64,000 nt of DNA, taken from assembly GCF_015277515.1 (NCBI RefSeq), contig NZ_CP063767.1:1240001-1304000 (forward strand), given 5' to 3'. Source of the DNA: Thermophilibacter immobilis. GTDB taxonomy: Bacteria > Actinomycetota > Coriobacteriia > Coriobacteriales > Atopobiaceae. The position numbers were made by a program, and so were the translations under genes. Below the pieces are notes generated by a model. The model did not search any database. It was not told the DNA's origin and was given only the letters and a program-made list of their open reading frames with translations. Numbering within the stretch: the first letter of the stretch is position 1; each line of letters opens with the position of its first letter. Positions 30,060 to 38,669 of this stretch are shown here, one piece after another.

Positions 30060-30902
30060 CTAGTGCAGGGCCGAGAGGCGGCCGATGTGCATCATGAGGT
30101 AGAGCAGCTCCTCGCTGGTGCACGACAGGCCGTGCGCCTCGGTGAGATAGTCGTTGATCTGACGCGCGCAGGCGTAGGTCTGGGGGAAGTCGCGGGCCGC
30201 CTCGTCGAACAGGGCTCTGTTGGGGGAGGCCACACTCTCGTCCTTGAGCAGGCGACCCAGGAGGAACCGTAGGTGCGCGACGAAGCGCACGTAGGCGTAG
30301 GAGTCGCGCGCGAGCGTGACGCCGAGCTCACGCTCGACGATGCCCGTGATCTTCTCGATGTCCAGGGCGCTCCTGACAACCAGGCTCATGTCACCCTGGC
30401 CCTCGCCCGCCTCCCCGCTCACGATATGCAGCGCGACCGAGCAGGCCTCAGTGGGAGGCAGCTCAACGCCCACGCGCCCCTTTACCATGCCGAGGGCGGT
30501 CTTGCCGAGCCCGTACTCGCGCGGGTAGACGTAGGCCACGTCGGCGGCAAGCGGATTCTCGATCGTGATGCTCTCCCCCACGCGCTCGACCGCGAACTGG
30601 AGGTGGTCGGCGAGCGTGAAGACGAGGTTCGGGGAGAGCCGCGTCATCTCGCCGAGCTCGACGCGAGCGAGGTCCACGATGTCCGAGGAGACCACGAGGA
30701 CCCCATCCGAGATCGTGGCGGCGGCCTCGGCGACGCGGGCGCTCACGTCGCGAAAGACGCGCTTGATCTGTCGCTCGTCGCGTAGCAGATAGGGCATGGG
30801 GGGAAATCCCACCCCACGCCCGAAGATCACGACCTCGTTGCCCGCCTCGTCGAGGGCGAGGGCAACGTTGTTGTTCACCTTCTTGGTGACGCGCATGGCC
30901 AT
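30060..30902 (-). CDS. licT: BglG/LicT-type transcriptional antiterminator
   Basis: RNA-binding regulator whose activity is set by PTS phosphorylation of two PRD domains. The first 55 residues (VTKKVNNNVALALDEAGNEVVIFGRGVGF) are the co-antiterminator RNA-binding domain; PRD1 and PRD2 follow, with conserved histidines in LADHLQFAVER and FVAHLRFLLGRLL. Start at 30902 has AAGGAG 7 bases upstream; a second ATG lies two codons on. A RAT-like site in its own leader suggests that it controls its own operon. Confidence 0.94.
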   Translation of the reverse strand: MAMRVTKKVNNNVALALDEAGNEVVIFGRGVGFPPMPYLLRDERQIKRVFRDVSARVAEAAATISDGVLVVSSDIVDLARVELGEMTRLSPNLVFTLADHLQFAVERVGESITIENPLAADVAYVYPREYGLGKTALGMVKGRVGVELPPTEACSVALHIVSGEAGEGQGDMSLVVRSALDIEKITGIVERELGVTLARDSYAYVRFVAHLRFLLGRLLKDESVASPNRALFDEAARDFPQTYACARQINDYLTEAHGLSCTSEELLYLMMHIGRLSALH

Positions 30903-30956
30903 GAAAAAACTCCTTAGGGGCAAACTGCGCACCGGGCCTACGAGCAACCACTGCGC

Positions 30957-30986
30957 AAGTAATGCCTCCCGAGGAGTAACAACCTT
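30957..30986 (-). promoter_or_regulatory. RAT (ribonucleic antiterminator) site for LicT
   Basis: On the minus strand the leader reads AAGGTTGTTACTCCTCGGG then AGGCATTACTT, matching the BglG-family RAT pattern (GGnTTGTTACT, loop, GGCA-rich 3' side). It lies 54 bp upstream of licT and downstream of a good promoter. A following inverted TGCGCA pair with TTT could be the competing terminator, though that hairpin is weak. Confidence 0.65.
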
Positions 30987-30996
30987 GCAGGATTTA

Positions 30997-31025
30997 TTTA
31001 TAGCATTCCTTGCAAGGGGCCGCAA
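30997..31025 (-). promoter_or_regulatory. Sigma-A-type promoter of the bgl operon
   Basis: Minus strand: TTGCGG (31025-31020), 17 bp, TATAAA (31002-30997). Spacing is ideal and transcription would start just before the RAT. Confidence 0.6.
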
Positions 31026-31075
31026 GGACATTTTGGGGAGCGGACGAGCAGACCTCCCTCGGCGTGACCAACTGC

Positions 31076-31117
31076 AAAAAGGGCCGCCCCGACGCAGGCA
31101 GATGCGTCGGGGCGGCC
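31076..31117 (-). terminator. Terminator after ackA
   Basis: A perfect 15-bp GC-rich stem (31082-31096 with 31103-31117, 6-base loop) is followed on the minus strand by a T-run at 31080-31076. It ends the transcript containing ackA. Confidence 0.92.
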
Positions 31118-31148
31118 TCAAAGACTGCAGGTGATGCCAGTAGGCGTC

Positions 31149-32318
31149 CTAGCCGAGTAGCTCGGCGACGTCGAGGGCGATCATGTACTCCTCGTTGGTG
31201 GGGACCACCATGCAGGTGATCGCGGAGTCCGGCGTGGAGATCACGCGCGGCTCGTCGGAGCGCACGGCGTTCTTCTGGGCGTCTAGGTGCACGCCCATCC
31301 AGGCGAGGCGATCGGCCACGCCCTGGCGCATCTCGGCGGAGTTCTCGCCGATGCCGGCGGTGAAGGCCATGGTGTCCACGCCCTGCATCGACGAGGCCAT
31401 CTCAGCGAAGAGCTGCGCGGTGCGGTAGTAGAACATCTCGAGCGCCATCTGGCAGTGCTCGTCGCCGACGTGCGCGCCCTCCTCGATGTCACGGGAGTCC
31501 GAGGAGCGTCCCGAGACGGCGAGAAGGCCCGACTCCTTGTTCATCATGGTGTCGATCTGGTCGATGGAGTAGCCACCGACGCGGTTGAGGTACACGACCG
31601 TGGAGGGGTCGATGGTGCCGCAGCGCGTGCCCATGATCAGGCCGTCAAGCGGCGTGAGACCCATCGTGGTGTCCATGCACTTGCCGTCCTCGATGGCGCA
31701 CAGGGAGGCACCGGAGCCCAGGTGGCAGCTCACGAGTCGATGGGTCTTGTCGCCCCGAAGCTCGTGGACGGTGCGCCAGATGAAGCGGTGGCTCGTGCCG
31801 TGGGCGCCGTACTTGCGCACGTGGTAGGTGTCGACCACGTCGCGCGGCAGGGCGTAGCGCCAGGCGTGCTCGGGCATGTGGTAGTGGAAGGCGGTGTCCG
31901 GGACGATGACGTTGCCGATCTGGGCGAACATGTCGCGGCAGATCTCGATGACGTCGGCCTCGGCGTAGTTGTGCAGGGGCGCCAGGGGCGCGACCTCGCG
32001 CACCCACCCCAGGGTCTCGTCGGTGACCAGGGCAGACTCGGGGAAGTACCAGCCGCCCTGGACCACGCGGTGGCCGATGCCGTCGATGGGGGCGTCGACG
32101 GCCTTGAGGATCTCAAAGACGTGCTTGATGGCGGTACGGTGGTCGGGCAGCGCGACCTCGAGCTTCTGCTTGGGCCCGCCGTTCTCCTCGTGGCCCACGA
32201 AGGACCCGTCGATGCCGATGCGCTCGCAGTTGCCCTTGGCGTAGACCTCGCGCGTGTCCACGTTCAGGAACTGGTACTTGAGCGACGAGCTACCAGCATT
32301 GATGACAAGAACGTTCAT
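31149..32318 (-). CDS. ackA: Acetate kinase
   Basis: Makes ATP and acetate from acetyl phosphate. The 389 residues begin MNVLVINAGSSSLKYQF, the ASKHA phosphate-1 motif; GTSHRF holds the catalytic histidine region, HLGSGAS is phosphate-2, TRCGTIDPS contains the substrate loop, and TAGIGENSAEMR is the adenosine motif. The start chosen is the ATG at 32318, after GAGAGGAG. It is the final gene of a minus-strand series (rnd to ackA) but is 85 bp from hinT, so may also have a promoter of its own. Confidence 0.97.
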   Translation of the reverse strand: MNVLVINAGSSSLKYQFLNVDTREVYAKGNCERIGIDGSFVGHEENGGPKQKLEVALPDHRTAIKHVFEILKAVDAPIDGIGHRVVQGGWYFPESALVTDETLGWVREVAPLAPLHNYAEADVIEICRDMFAQIGNVIVPDTAFHYHMPEHAWRYALPRDVVDTYHVRKYGAHGTSHRFIWRTVHELRGDKTHRLVSCHLGSGASLCAIEDGKCMDTTMGLTPLDGLIMGTRCGTIDPSTVVYLNRVGGYSIDQIDTMMNKESGLLAVSGRSSDSRDIEEGAHVGDEHCQMALEMFYYRTAQLFAEMASSMQGVDTMAFTAGIGENSAEMRQGVADRLAWMGVHLDAQKNAVRSDEPRVISTPDSAITCMVVPTNEEYMIALDVAELLG

Positions 32319-32403
32319 GACTCTCCTCTCGTGGGTCTTTCCCACAATTAGGCTGCGACAACCTGCTCATGATATCCCTTTGGAAGCCTCGGCGGGCACC
32401 GCG

Positions 32404-32751
32404 CTACGCGTCCGGCAAGAGGCCCTCGCCCAGAGGGGTGCCCCCGAGCACGTGGAGGTGCAAGTGCATGACGGTCTGCCCGGCGTCGGCCCCCGTGTTC
32501 ACGATGCAGCGAAAGCCGCGCTCGCCCAGGTCGAACCTCTTGGCAACGCTGGCCACGGCCCTTCTCATGGAGACCAGGGTCGGGGCGTCCACGTCCTCGA
32601 GGAGGGTGGCGTAGTGGGCCTTGGGGACCACGAGCACGTGAACGGGGGCCTGGGGGTTGAGGTCCTCGAAGGCGACGACGTTGTCGTCCTCGTAGAGGAG
32701 GTCGCTAGGAATCTCGCCGTGGGCGATCTTGCAGAAGATGCAGTCTGACAT
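32404..32751 (-). CDS. hinT: HIT family nucleoside phosphoramidase-like protein
   Basis: Small purine nucleotide-binding hydrolase. The 115 residues contain CIFCKIAHGEIPS with zinc-type cysteines at the start, and the histidine triad HLHLHVLGG near the C-terminus. Biological substrate is uncertain, as for most HIT proteins. The ATG at 32751 is 23 bp after the xseB stop, so it is probably co-transcribed with the exonuclease VII genes. Confidence 0.95.
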   Translation of the reverse strand: MSDCIFCKIAHGEIPSDLLYEDDNVVAFEDLNPQAPVHVLVVPKAHYATLLEDVDAPTLVSMRRAVASVAKRFDLGERGFRCIVNTGADAGQTVMHLHLHVLGGTPLGEGLLPDA

Positions 32752-32774
32752 GGTGCTCCCTTCGGGTGCGGGAC

Positions 32775-33047
32775 CTACTCGTCTATGAAGGCGGTCGCCG
32801 GTGCCGAGGCGGTGTCGGTCGTGGGGGCCGCCTCGTTAGTGGCGTCGAGAAGGACGCGGACCTTCTGCTCGGCGCCCGTGAGGCGCTCGCGCAGGCTCTT
32901 GAGGAGCTCGACGCCCCTCGTGTAGCGCTCGAGGGACTCCTCGAGCTCAAGGTCGCCGGCCTCCAGGGACCGCACGATCTGTTCGAGCTCGACGGAGGCC
33001 TCCTTGAAGGTCATGTCCTTGATGCTGGGGTACTTCTCGTCTGCCAT
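32775..33047 (-). CDS. xseB: Exodeoxyribonuclease VII small subunit
   Basis: Binds XseA to form the single-strand DNA exonuclease. The 90-residue chain has the diagnostic FKEASVELEQIVRSLEAGDLELEESLERYTRGVELLK helical region (residues about 14-50), then an Ala/Thr-rich tail. It follows xseA by 47 bp. Confidence 0.93.
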   Translation of the reverse strand: MADEKYPSIKDMTFKEASVELEQIVRSLEAGDLELEESLERYTRGVELLKSLRERLTGAEQKVRVLLDATNEAAPTTDTASAPATAFIDE

Positions 33048-33094
33048 GGGGTGTTCCTTTCTGCGCCGTGAGGCGTCTTGTATGCGAGCTGGGT

Positions 33095-34441
33095 CTAGTG
33101 GGACCAGGCGTGCGTGCGCGTGACGGTGGCGTCGACGGAGCCCACGCCCAAAACGAGGCTCACCTCGTCTCCCGCCGCGAGCACCTGGGCGTCCTTCACC
33201 ACGTGCCCCGCCCCGTCGCGTGCGATCGCGTAGCCGCGCGCGAGAACCGAGAGCGGCGAGAGCGCGTCGAGCGAGGCAGAGAGCCGCGCGAAGGTCGCCT
33301 CGCCGGTGCGCGTGAGGCGCTCCCCCACGAGACGCAGGCGCCCGGACGCCTGGTCGAGCCCTGCGGCCTGGCGGGCCAGGGAGCGGGGAATGGCGTCGTG
33401 GAGGCGCTGCTCGGTCTGCATGAGCTCCGTCTGCCGGTCTCGGGTGGGGGCGTAGGGGTCGGTAAGGCAGCGACGGCTCCCGAGCGCGTCAAGGGAGACG
33501 CGACGACGGGAGAGCCCGGAGCCCATCGCGTTGGCGGCGAGGCGGGAGAGCCCCTCGACCCGCTGAGAGCATGCGACGAGCAGGGCGTCCATGGAGCGGC
33601 CCAGGCGCACCTGGCGCTGGACCATCTGGCGCTCGACCTCGTCGATCGCCGGGGCCACGGACTCGGCGGCGGCGGTGGGCGTGGAGGCGCGCCGGTCGGC
33701 CACCATGTCCGCGATCGAGGTGTCCGGCTCGTGGCCGATGCCGGTGACGACGGGGACGGGGCAGGCCGCGATGGCGCGGGCCACGGATTCCTCGTTGAAG
33801 CACATGAGGTCCTCGAAAGAGCCTCCTCCGCGCACGAGCAGGATGGCGTCGGGGGCCGCGGCCGCGGCGACGCCGAGCGCCCGCACGATGGTGGCCGCGG
33901 CGCCGGCGCCCTGCACGCTCGCCCCCACCACGTCTATCTCCACGAGGGGGTTGCGCCGCGCGAGCGTGCGCTTGACGTCCTCGATGACGCTGCCCGAAAG
34001 CGACGTCACCACGCAGACGCGCGAGCAGAACGCGGGGACGCTCCGCTTGCGCTCGGGGGCCATGAGGCCCTCGCGCTCGAGGGCGCGGGCGAGCTCGGCG
34101 ACCTGCTGGCGCAAGAGCCCCTCCCCCGCCGCCTCGACCCTGCTCGCCACGAAGGAGAGCTTGCCGGACGCCTTGTAGACGTCGAATTTACCCGTGAGCT
34201 GCACCGCGAGGCCGTCACGCAGGGCGAACCCCATCTTGGCCGCCGTACCGCGCCACACGATCACGCTCATGGAGGCCCCATCATCCTTGACCTCGAAGTA
34301 GCAGTGCCCCGAGCGCGCGTTGGGACCGCGGAATCCCGAGACCTCGCCGTTGACCACGAGCGTGGGCCAGGCGTCGACGCTTCCCCTGGCGAAGGCCACG
34401 GCGTCGGTGACGCTGATGGGCGAGCTCTTCTCCCGGGCCAT
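33095..34441 (-). CDS. xseA: Exodeoxyribonuclease VII large subunit
   Basis: Catalytic subunit of exonuclease VII. The 448 residues begin with an OB-fold domain (VVNGEVSGFRGPNARSGHCYF), followed by the catalytic core with the conserved ILLVRGGGSFEDLMCFNEE and PVVTGIGHEPDTSIADMVADRRASTPTAAAE segments, then a coiled-coil-like C-terminal region. The ATG at 34441 shares one base with the stop of the zinc peptidase gene, giving tight coupling. Confidence 0.96.
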   Translation of the reverse strand: MAREKSSPISVTDAVAFARGSVDAWPTLVVNGEVSGFRGPNARSGHCYFEVKDDGASMSVIVWRGTAAKMGFALRDGLAVQLTGKFDVYKASGKLSFVASRVEAAGEGLLRQQVAELARALEREGLMAPERKRSVPAFCSRVCVVTSLSGSVIEDVKRTLARRNPLVEIDVVGASVQGAGAAATIVRALGVAAAAAPDAILLVRGGGSFEDLMCFNEESVARAIAACPVPVVTGIGHEPDTSIADMVADRRASTPTAAAESVAPAIDEVERQMVQRQVRLGRSMDALLVACSQRVEGLSRLAANAMGSGLSRRRVSLDALGSRRCLTDPYAPTRDRQTELMQTEQRLHDAIPRSLARQAAGLDQASGRLRLVGERLTRTGEATFARLSASLDALSPLSVLARGYAIARDGAGHVVKDAQVLAAGDEVSLVLGVGSVDATVTRTHAWSH

Positions 34442-35142
34442 CAGCGCCTGCCCCCGCGGTTCCCGTAGCGGGCGAGCAGGTAGACGAGCTGCATGACGGA
34501 GGTGAGGGCCGCGGCAACGTACGTCAGGGCCGCGGCGGTGAGCACCGCGCGGGCCCCGCGCTCGTCTAGGCCCGAGCCGCGCGCGCCGAGGTAGGCGACC
34601 GCGCGCCGGGAGGCGTCTATCTCGACGGGCAGCGTCACGAGCTGGAAGACGACCGAGACGGCGAACAGGACGAGGGCGACCTGAACAAGCCCGACCGTGT
34701 TCAGGAAGACGCCAAGCAGGAGCACGAGGGTCCAGGAGCGCTCGGCCAGGCTCACGGCCGGCACGAGGGCCGAGCGCAGGCGATAGGGCACGAAGCCGCG
34801 CGCGGCCTGGACCGCGTGTCCGGCCTCGTGGCAGGCCACGGCGACCGAGGCGACCGATCCGCCGCGGTAGTTGTCCTGGGAGAGGTGCAGCTGGTTGTCG
34901 CGCGGGTCGTAGTGGTCGGTCAGGGTGCCGTCCACGCGCGTAATGCCCACCTCGCCGGCACCCCCCTCCTCGAGCATGCGGCGCGCGACGTCAGCCCCGG
35001 TGCCGGGGATGCCCGAGTCGACCTCCGACCACTTGCGGTAGGTGCGCCTGATGTAGCCCTGCGCGAGCGCGCCGATCACGAGCGCGACGAGCGCGATGAC
35101 GTAGTAGCCCACGTCGATTCCATAACCAAAGTACAGGGGCAT
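34441..35142 (-). CDS. Membrane-bound zinc metallopeptidase (YugP family)
   Basis: Predicted integral membrane neutral zinc peptidase of unknown target. The 233 residues have an N-terminal span, the zinc motif HEAGHAVQ near residue 105 with the downstream glutamate probably in LPVEIDASRRAV, and two or three further spans. LSQDNYRGGSVASVAVACHEAGHA is the family signature. I use the second Met (35142, MPLYFGYG), which matches the usual N-terminus. It overlaps xseA by one base. Confidence 0.9.
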   Translation of the reverse strand: MPLYFGYGIDVGYYVIALVALVIGALAQGYIRRTYRKWSEVDSGIPGTGADVARRMLEEGGAGEVGITRVDGTLTDHYDPRDNQLHLSQDNYRGGSVASVAVACHEAGHAVQAARGFVPYRLRSALVPAVSLAERSWTLVLLLGVFLNTVGLVQVALVLFAVSVVFQLVTLPVEIDASRRAVAYLGARGSGLDERGARAVLTAAALTYVAAALTSVMQLVYLLARYGNRGGRR

Positions 35143-35256
35143 GCGTGACTCCAATCACAAGACGAAAGAGACCCCTCGCTGTTCTCGACCATTCTACCCA
35201 GCGGGCGGGACACAAACCCCGTCTGGCGGCAAAGCGGCACAGACGACAGGGCACGC

Positions 35257-36387
35257 CTAGAGCAGCTCGATGCGCCCCTCCTTGACCGTGACGCCAACCT
35301 CGCCAGAGAGCAGCCGGCCGAGGGTCTTTCCCGCGAGCTCCCAGCGCCACGAGCGGCCCAGGCGCGACGCGCCCCGGTCATGGAGGAAGTCGAGGAGGTC
35401 GTCGCGCGTGGCGATGAGCTGGGTGGCCACGCCGCTCTTCTCGGATATGACGCGCATGACCGCGTACATGAGGTCGACGACGCCCTCGGACTCGCTCGAC
35501 AGGCGCGCGCGGCGGCTCACCTTGGGGCACTTCTCGGCCGGGCACGCCACGCCCTTCTCGACGTCCTCCACGAGGGCACGGCAGACGCGCTCGGAGAGCT
35601 GCTCGGTCCCGCGGATGCGCCTCAGGCGCTCAGGGGACGTGGGCATGCGCTTGCTCACCTCGACCACGATCTCGTCGGACAGGACCCACTTGCGCGGGAC
35701 GTCGCGCTCGGCCGCAGTCCTCTCGCGCCAGGCGCAGACCTCGCGGGCCACGGCGAGCTGGCGACGGGTGAGCGAGCCGGCGCGCTTAAGGTGGGTAAAG
35801 GCCTCGCGCGGCTCGCGACGGACGTGAGACACGTCCGTCAGCTCGCGCATCTCGGGCTCCACCCAGCCCAGGCGATCGGCCTTGACGAGCTGGGCCATCA
35901 TGCGCTCGTAGATGCCCGTGAGGTAGCGCACGTCGTCCTCGGCGTAGGTGAGCTGCTCGGGGTCGAGCGGGCGGCGCGACCAGTCGGTGAGCGCCTCGGC
36001 CTTGGGCAGGCGGACGTCGCAGTAGGCCTCGACGAGCGAGCCGTAGCTCACCTGCTGGCGCATGCCCAGGAAGGCGGCCGCGAGCTGCGTGTCAAAGACC
36101 GACGCGCAGGCGCAGCCCATGCCATCGAGCAGGACCTCGAGGTCCTGGGTGCACGCGTGGAAGACCTTGGTCACCGAGGGGTCCTCAAACAGGGCGGACA
36201 GGGGCGAGAGGTCCTCGATGAGAATCGGGTCGATCGCGGCAATCTGGTCGCCGGCGGCCACCTGGACCAGGCAGAGCCGGGGGTAGTAGGTCTTCTCGCG
36301 GAGAAACTCGGTGTCGACGGCAAGGACCCTGGAGTCTCCCGCGCGCTCGCAGAAGGCCTGAAGCTCGGATTGGTTCGAGAGGTACAC
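35257..36387 (-). CDS. rnd: Ribonuclease D-like 3'-5' exonuclease
   Basis: DEDD-family exonuclease for tRNA 3' maturation or RNA turnover. The exo motifs are DTEFLREKTYYPRL (exo I, Asp and Glu), HACTQDLEVLL (exo II) and YAEDDVRYL (exo III, Tyr and Asp). An HRDC domain follows near residues 195-275 (REVCAWRERTAAERDVPRKWVL). The start is uncertain: I choose GTG at 36387, just before YLSNQSELQAF, since upstream codons of the open frame show no homology; its ribosome site is weak. Divergent from the lipid kinase gene. Confidence 0.88.
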   Translation of the reverse strand: MYLSNQSELQAFCERAGDSRVLAVDTEFLREKTYYPRLCLVQVAAGDQIAAIDPILIEDLSPLSALFEDPSVTKVFHACTQDLEVLLDGMGCACASVFDTQLAAAFLGMRQQVSYGSLVEAYCDVRLPKAEALTDWSRRPLDPEQLTYAEDDVRYLTGIYERMMAQLVKADRLGWVEPEMRELTDVSHVRREPREAFTHLKRAGSLTRRQLAVAREVCAWRERTAAERDVPRKWVLSDEIVVEVSKRMPTSPERLRRIRGTEQLSERVCRALVEDVEKGVACPAEKCPKVSRRARLSSESEGVVDLMYAVMRVISEKSGVATQLIATRDDLLDFLHDRGASRLGRSWRWELAGKTLGRLLSGEVGVTVKEGRIELL

Positions 36388-36512
36388 GGCGCTCGATTCT
36401 GTCGTGCGAGGTTCGAGATAACATACGGGGACGTCTTCGGCGGCCCCTCGCAGGCCTGCCGCAGTATATGATACAGACAATGGTCCGGTCCGATTCCTGG
36501 GGAGCAAAAGGC

Positions 36513-37487
36513 GTGCGTGCGCTTATCATTCACAATCCGAAGTCGGGCTTTGGCTCGGACGCGATCTTCCAGTTCGAGCGGGTGCTCGTCCACGACGGCG
36601 ACGAGTGCCTGCTGCGCGTCCTGGCCGACGACTTCGTGGCCACCGACGTCTGCGCGGACGCGACACGCTTCGACGTGGTCGTAGTCTCGGGCGGCGACGG
36701 GACCGTTACCTCGCTGCTCTACGCCCTCAGGGACACCGGGGTTCCCGTCTGCGTCTTTCCCTCAGGTACGGCCAACCTCCTGTGCGCCAACATAGGCAAC
36801 GCCCCCGAGCCCACGGCGCTCGCGCGCGCCTGCCGCGCGGGCAAGGTGGCCGAGGTCGACCTCGGCGAGATCTCGTGGACGGACGCGGACGGCACCAGGC
36901 AGGTGCGCGGCTTTGGCCTCATGTCGGGCACCGGCTTCGACGCCCAGCTCATGGAGGCGGCCCTGCCGAACAAGGCGCTCATGGGGCAGGCCGCCTACTT
37001 CGCGGCCGCCCTCACCAACCCCCGGCCGGCCGTCGAGCGCTTCGCCATCACCGTGGACGGAGACAGCGTCGAGCGCGACGGCATCACCTGCCTCGTGGCG
37101 AACAACGCCATGATCCAGGGGGACATCCAGATCGTCCCCAACTGCCGCATGGACGACGGCTTGCTCGACGTCATCGTGGTGGAGACCTCGGCGACCGCCC
37201 AGCTGCTCGCCCCGCTCGCCCTCGGGCTCGCGGACAGGAGCGGCAAGGCGCTGGGGCGACCATTTCTGGAGAGCTTCCAGGGTCGCTCGATTCGCGTCGA
37301 GGCGAGCGAGCCGATGCCGCTCGAGGTGGACGGTGACGTGGTCTGCGACGGCGTCATCGCCTACGAAGCGCGCGCCCTGCCCCGCTGCGTCCGCCTCATC
37401 GTGGACGCCATGAGCCCCTACGGCACGATCGATGACGGCTCCTCGCGCTTCGGGGGCTCCGACGTGATCGCCTACCCAGACGCGTAG
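36513..37487 (+). CDS. Diacylglycerol kinase family lipid kinase
   Basis: Predicted ATP-dependent lipid kinase of the DagK/YegS fold. The 324 residues start at a GTG preceded by GGAG and read IIHNPKSGFGSD, then the nucleotide motif VVVSGGDGTVTSLL (near residue 60) and PSGTANLLCANI. The second half is the beta-sandwich domain ending in LEVDGDVVCDG. Whether the substrate is diacylglycerol or another lipid such as an undecaprenol is not decidable here. Confidence 0.88.
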   Translation: MRALIIHNPKSGFGSDAIFQFERVLVHDGDECLLRVLADDFVATDVCADATRFDVVVVSGGDGTVTSLLYALRDTGVPVCVFPSGTANLLCANIGNAPEPTALARACRAGKVAEVDLGEISWTDADGTRQVRGFGLMSGTGFDAQLMEAALPNKALMGQAAYFAAALTNPRPAVERFAITVDGDSVERDGITCLVANNAMIQGDIQIVPNCRMDDGLLDVIVVETSATAQLLAPLALGLADRSGKALGRPFLESFQGRSIRVEASEPMPLEVDGDVVCDGVIAYEARALPRCVRLIVDAMSPYGTIDDGSSRFGGSDVIAYPDA

Positions 37488-37677
37488 GGCGCCGCGCGGC
37501 GGGTTTCTCACCGTTGGCCCGGCTGGATTTCTCGCCTGCGTTTCTCGGCCGCTCGCGAATTTCGAGCCCTGGCAGATTTCGAGAGGTTGGGACGTGCCGC
37601 AGCCCGTGATTCTTGCGCAAGGCGACCCCTCCGCGCGCCGTAGCCCTCAATTCCTGAGCAGCACGGGTGCCAGCCCG

Positions 37678-37989
37678 CTACAGCACGAGCGACAGCAGCG
37701 CGTAGACCGCCATGCCCGCCAGGGCACACCAGATGAGCGAGCCGGTCTTGCGGGCCACCAGGACCACGAGCGCCGCCGAGACGAGCGGCACCGGGTCCGG
37801 GCCGGCCGCGGGGTCGATGAGGTCGTTGGCCACGAGGGCCGCGAAGGCGGCGGGCGGGATGAACCCGAGCGCCTCGCTCACGCGCGGCGAGAGGGTGCGG
37901 CCCTTGAGGGCGAAGAGGGGCACGCAGCGAAAGACGAGTATCGCCGCGAGCACGCAGGCATAAAAGACCCAGAAGCCCTCCCCGCTCAT
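37678..37989 (-). CDS. azlD: AzlD family branched-chain amino acid transport subunit
   Basis: Small membrane partner of AzlC in export of branched-chain amino acids or analogues. The 103 residues contain three or four spans and the family segment LSPRVSEALGFIPPAAFAALVANDL. Its ATG (37989) overlaps the azlC stop by 4 bp. The 190-bp stretch after it, up to the lipid kinase stop, holds no gene; it has several TTTCTCG repeats of unclear meaning. Confidence 0.88.
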   Translation of the reverse strand: MSGEGFWVFYACVLAAILVFRCVPLFALKGRTLSPRVSEALGFIPPAAFAALVANDLIDPAAGPDPVPLVSAALVVLVARKTGSLIWCALAGMAVYALLSLVL

Positions 37990-38669
37990 CGGGCAAGCGC
38001 CCCCCTGGCCATGCCCGCCACGACCCCCGCCACAGCACCGACCACCACGGCCGCCCCGCCGAGACCCGCGAGCTTCATGAGCGCCACCACGACCACCGAG
38101 CAGGCCACCACCACGAGCGTGGTGGAGTCCCAGCGCTGGCCCACGAGCAGGCAGATGAAGATCGCAGTCATGGCGAACGACATCACGGCCACGGGCACGG
38201 CGATGACGGCACCCGCGGCGCACCCCACGGTGTTCGACAGGGTCCACGACGCCATGCTGACGAGGTTCACGCAGACGGCGCTCACGGCGTCCCATCCCCC
38301 GTCGGACGCGAAGCGCTCGAGGTTGACCCCGAAGCTCTCGTCGGTCACCGTGGCCGAGAACAGGGCGGCGAGCGGTCGTCCCACCTGCGAGAAGTAGGGC
38401 GAGAAGGCCGCCGCGTAGAGCATCTGCCTGCTGCTCACCAAGGTGATGCTGGCCACGATCGAGGCCAGGGGCGCGCCGGCGAGCGCCATGGAGGACATCA
38501 TGAACTGCCCCGCGCCCGAGTAGAACGTGCAGGAGAGCAGGAGGGCCTGCCACCAGGCGAGCCCCGCCTGGGAGGCCATCACGCCGCAGGGGAGGCCGAT
38601 CGTCACGTAGCCGAGCGCCACGGGGGCGGCTGCGGACAGGGCTGGCCGCATGTCTGGCAGGGACCTCAC
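37986..38669 (-). CDS. azlC: AzlC family branched-chain amino acid permease
   Basis: Main membrane subunit of the AzlCD exporter, 227 residues with about six spans. Typical segments are FYSGAGQFMMSSMALAGA, SSRQMLYAAAFSPYF and TDESFGV. It begins at GTG 38669, overlapping the end of the oxidoreductase gene by 4 bp (GTGA), although an ATG at 38651 is an alternative. The overlap chain oxidoreductase-azlC-azlD implies one operon. Confidence 0.9.
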   Translation of the reverse strand: MRSLPDMRPALSAAAPVALGYVTIGLPCGVMASQAGLAWWQALLLSCTFYSGAGQFMMSSMALAGAPLASIVASITLVSSRQMLYAAAFSPYFSQVGRPLAALFSATVTDESFGVNLERFASDGGWDAVSAVCVNLVSMASWTLSNTVGCAAGAVIAVPVAVMSFAMTAIFICLLVGQRWDSTTLVVVACSVVVVALMKLAGLGGAAVVVGAVAGVVAGMARGALAR

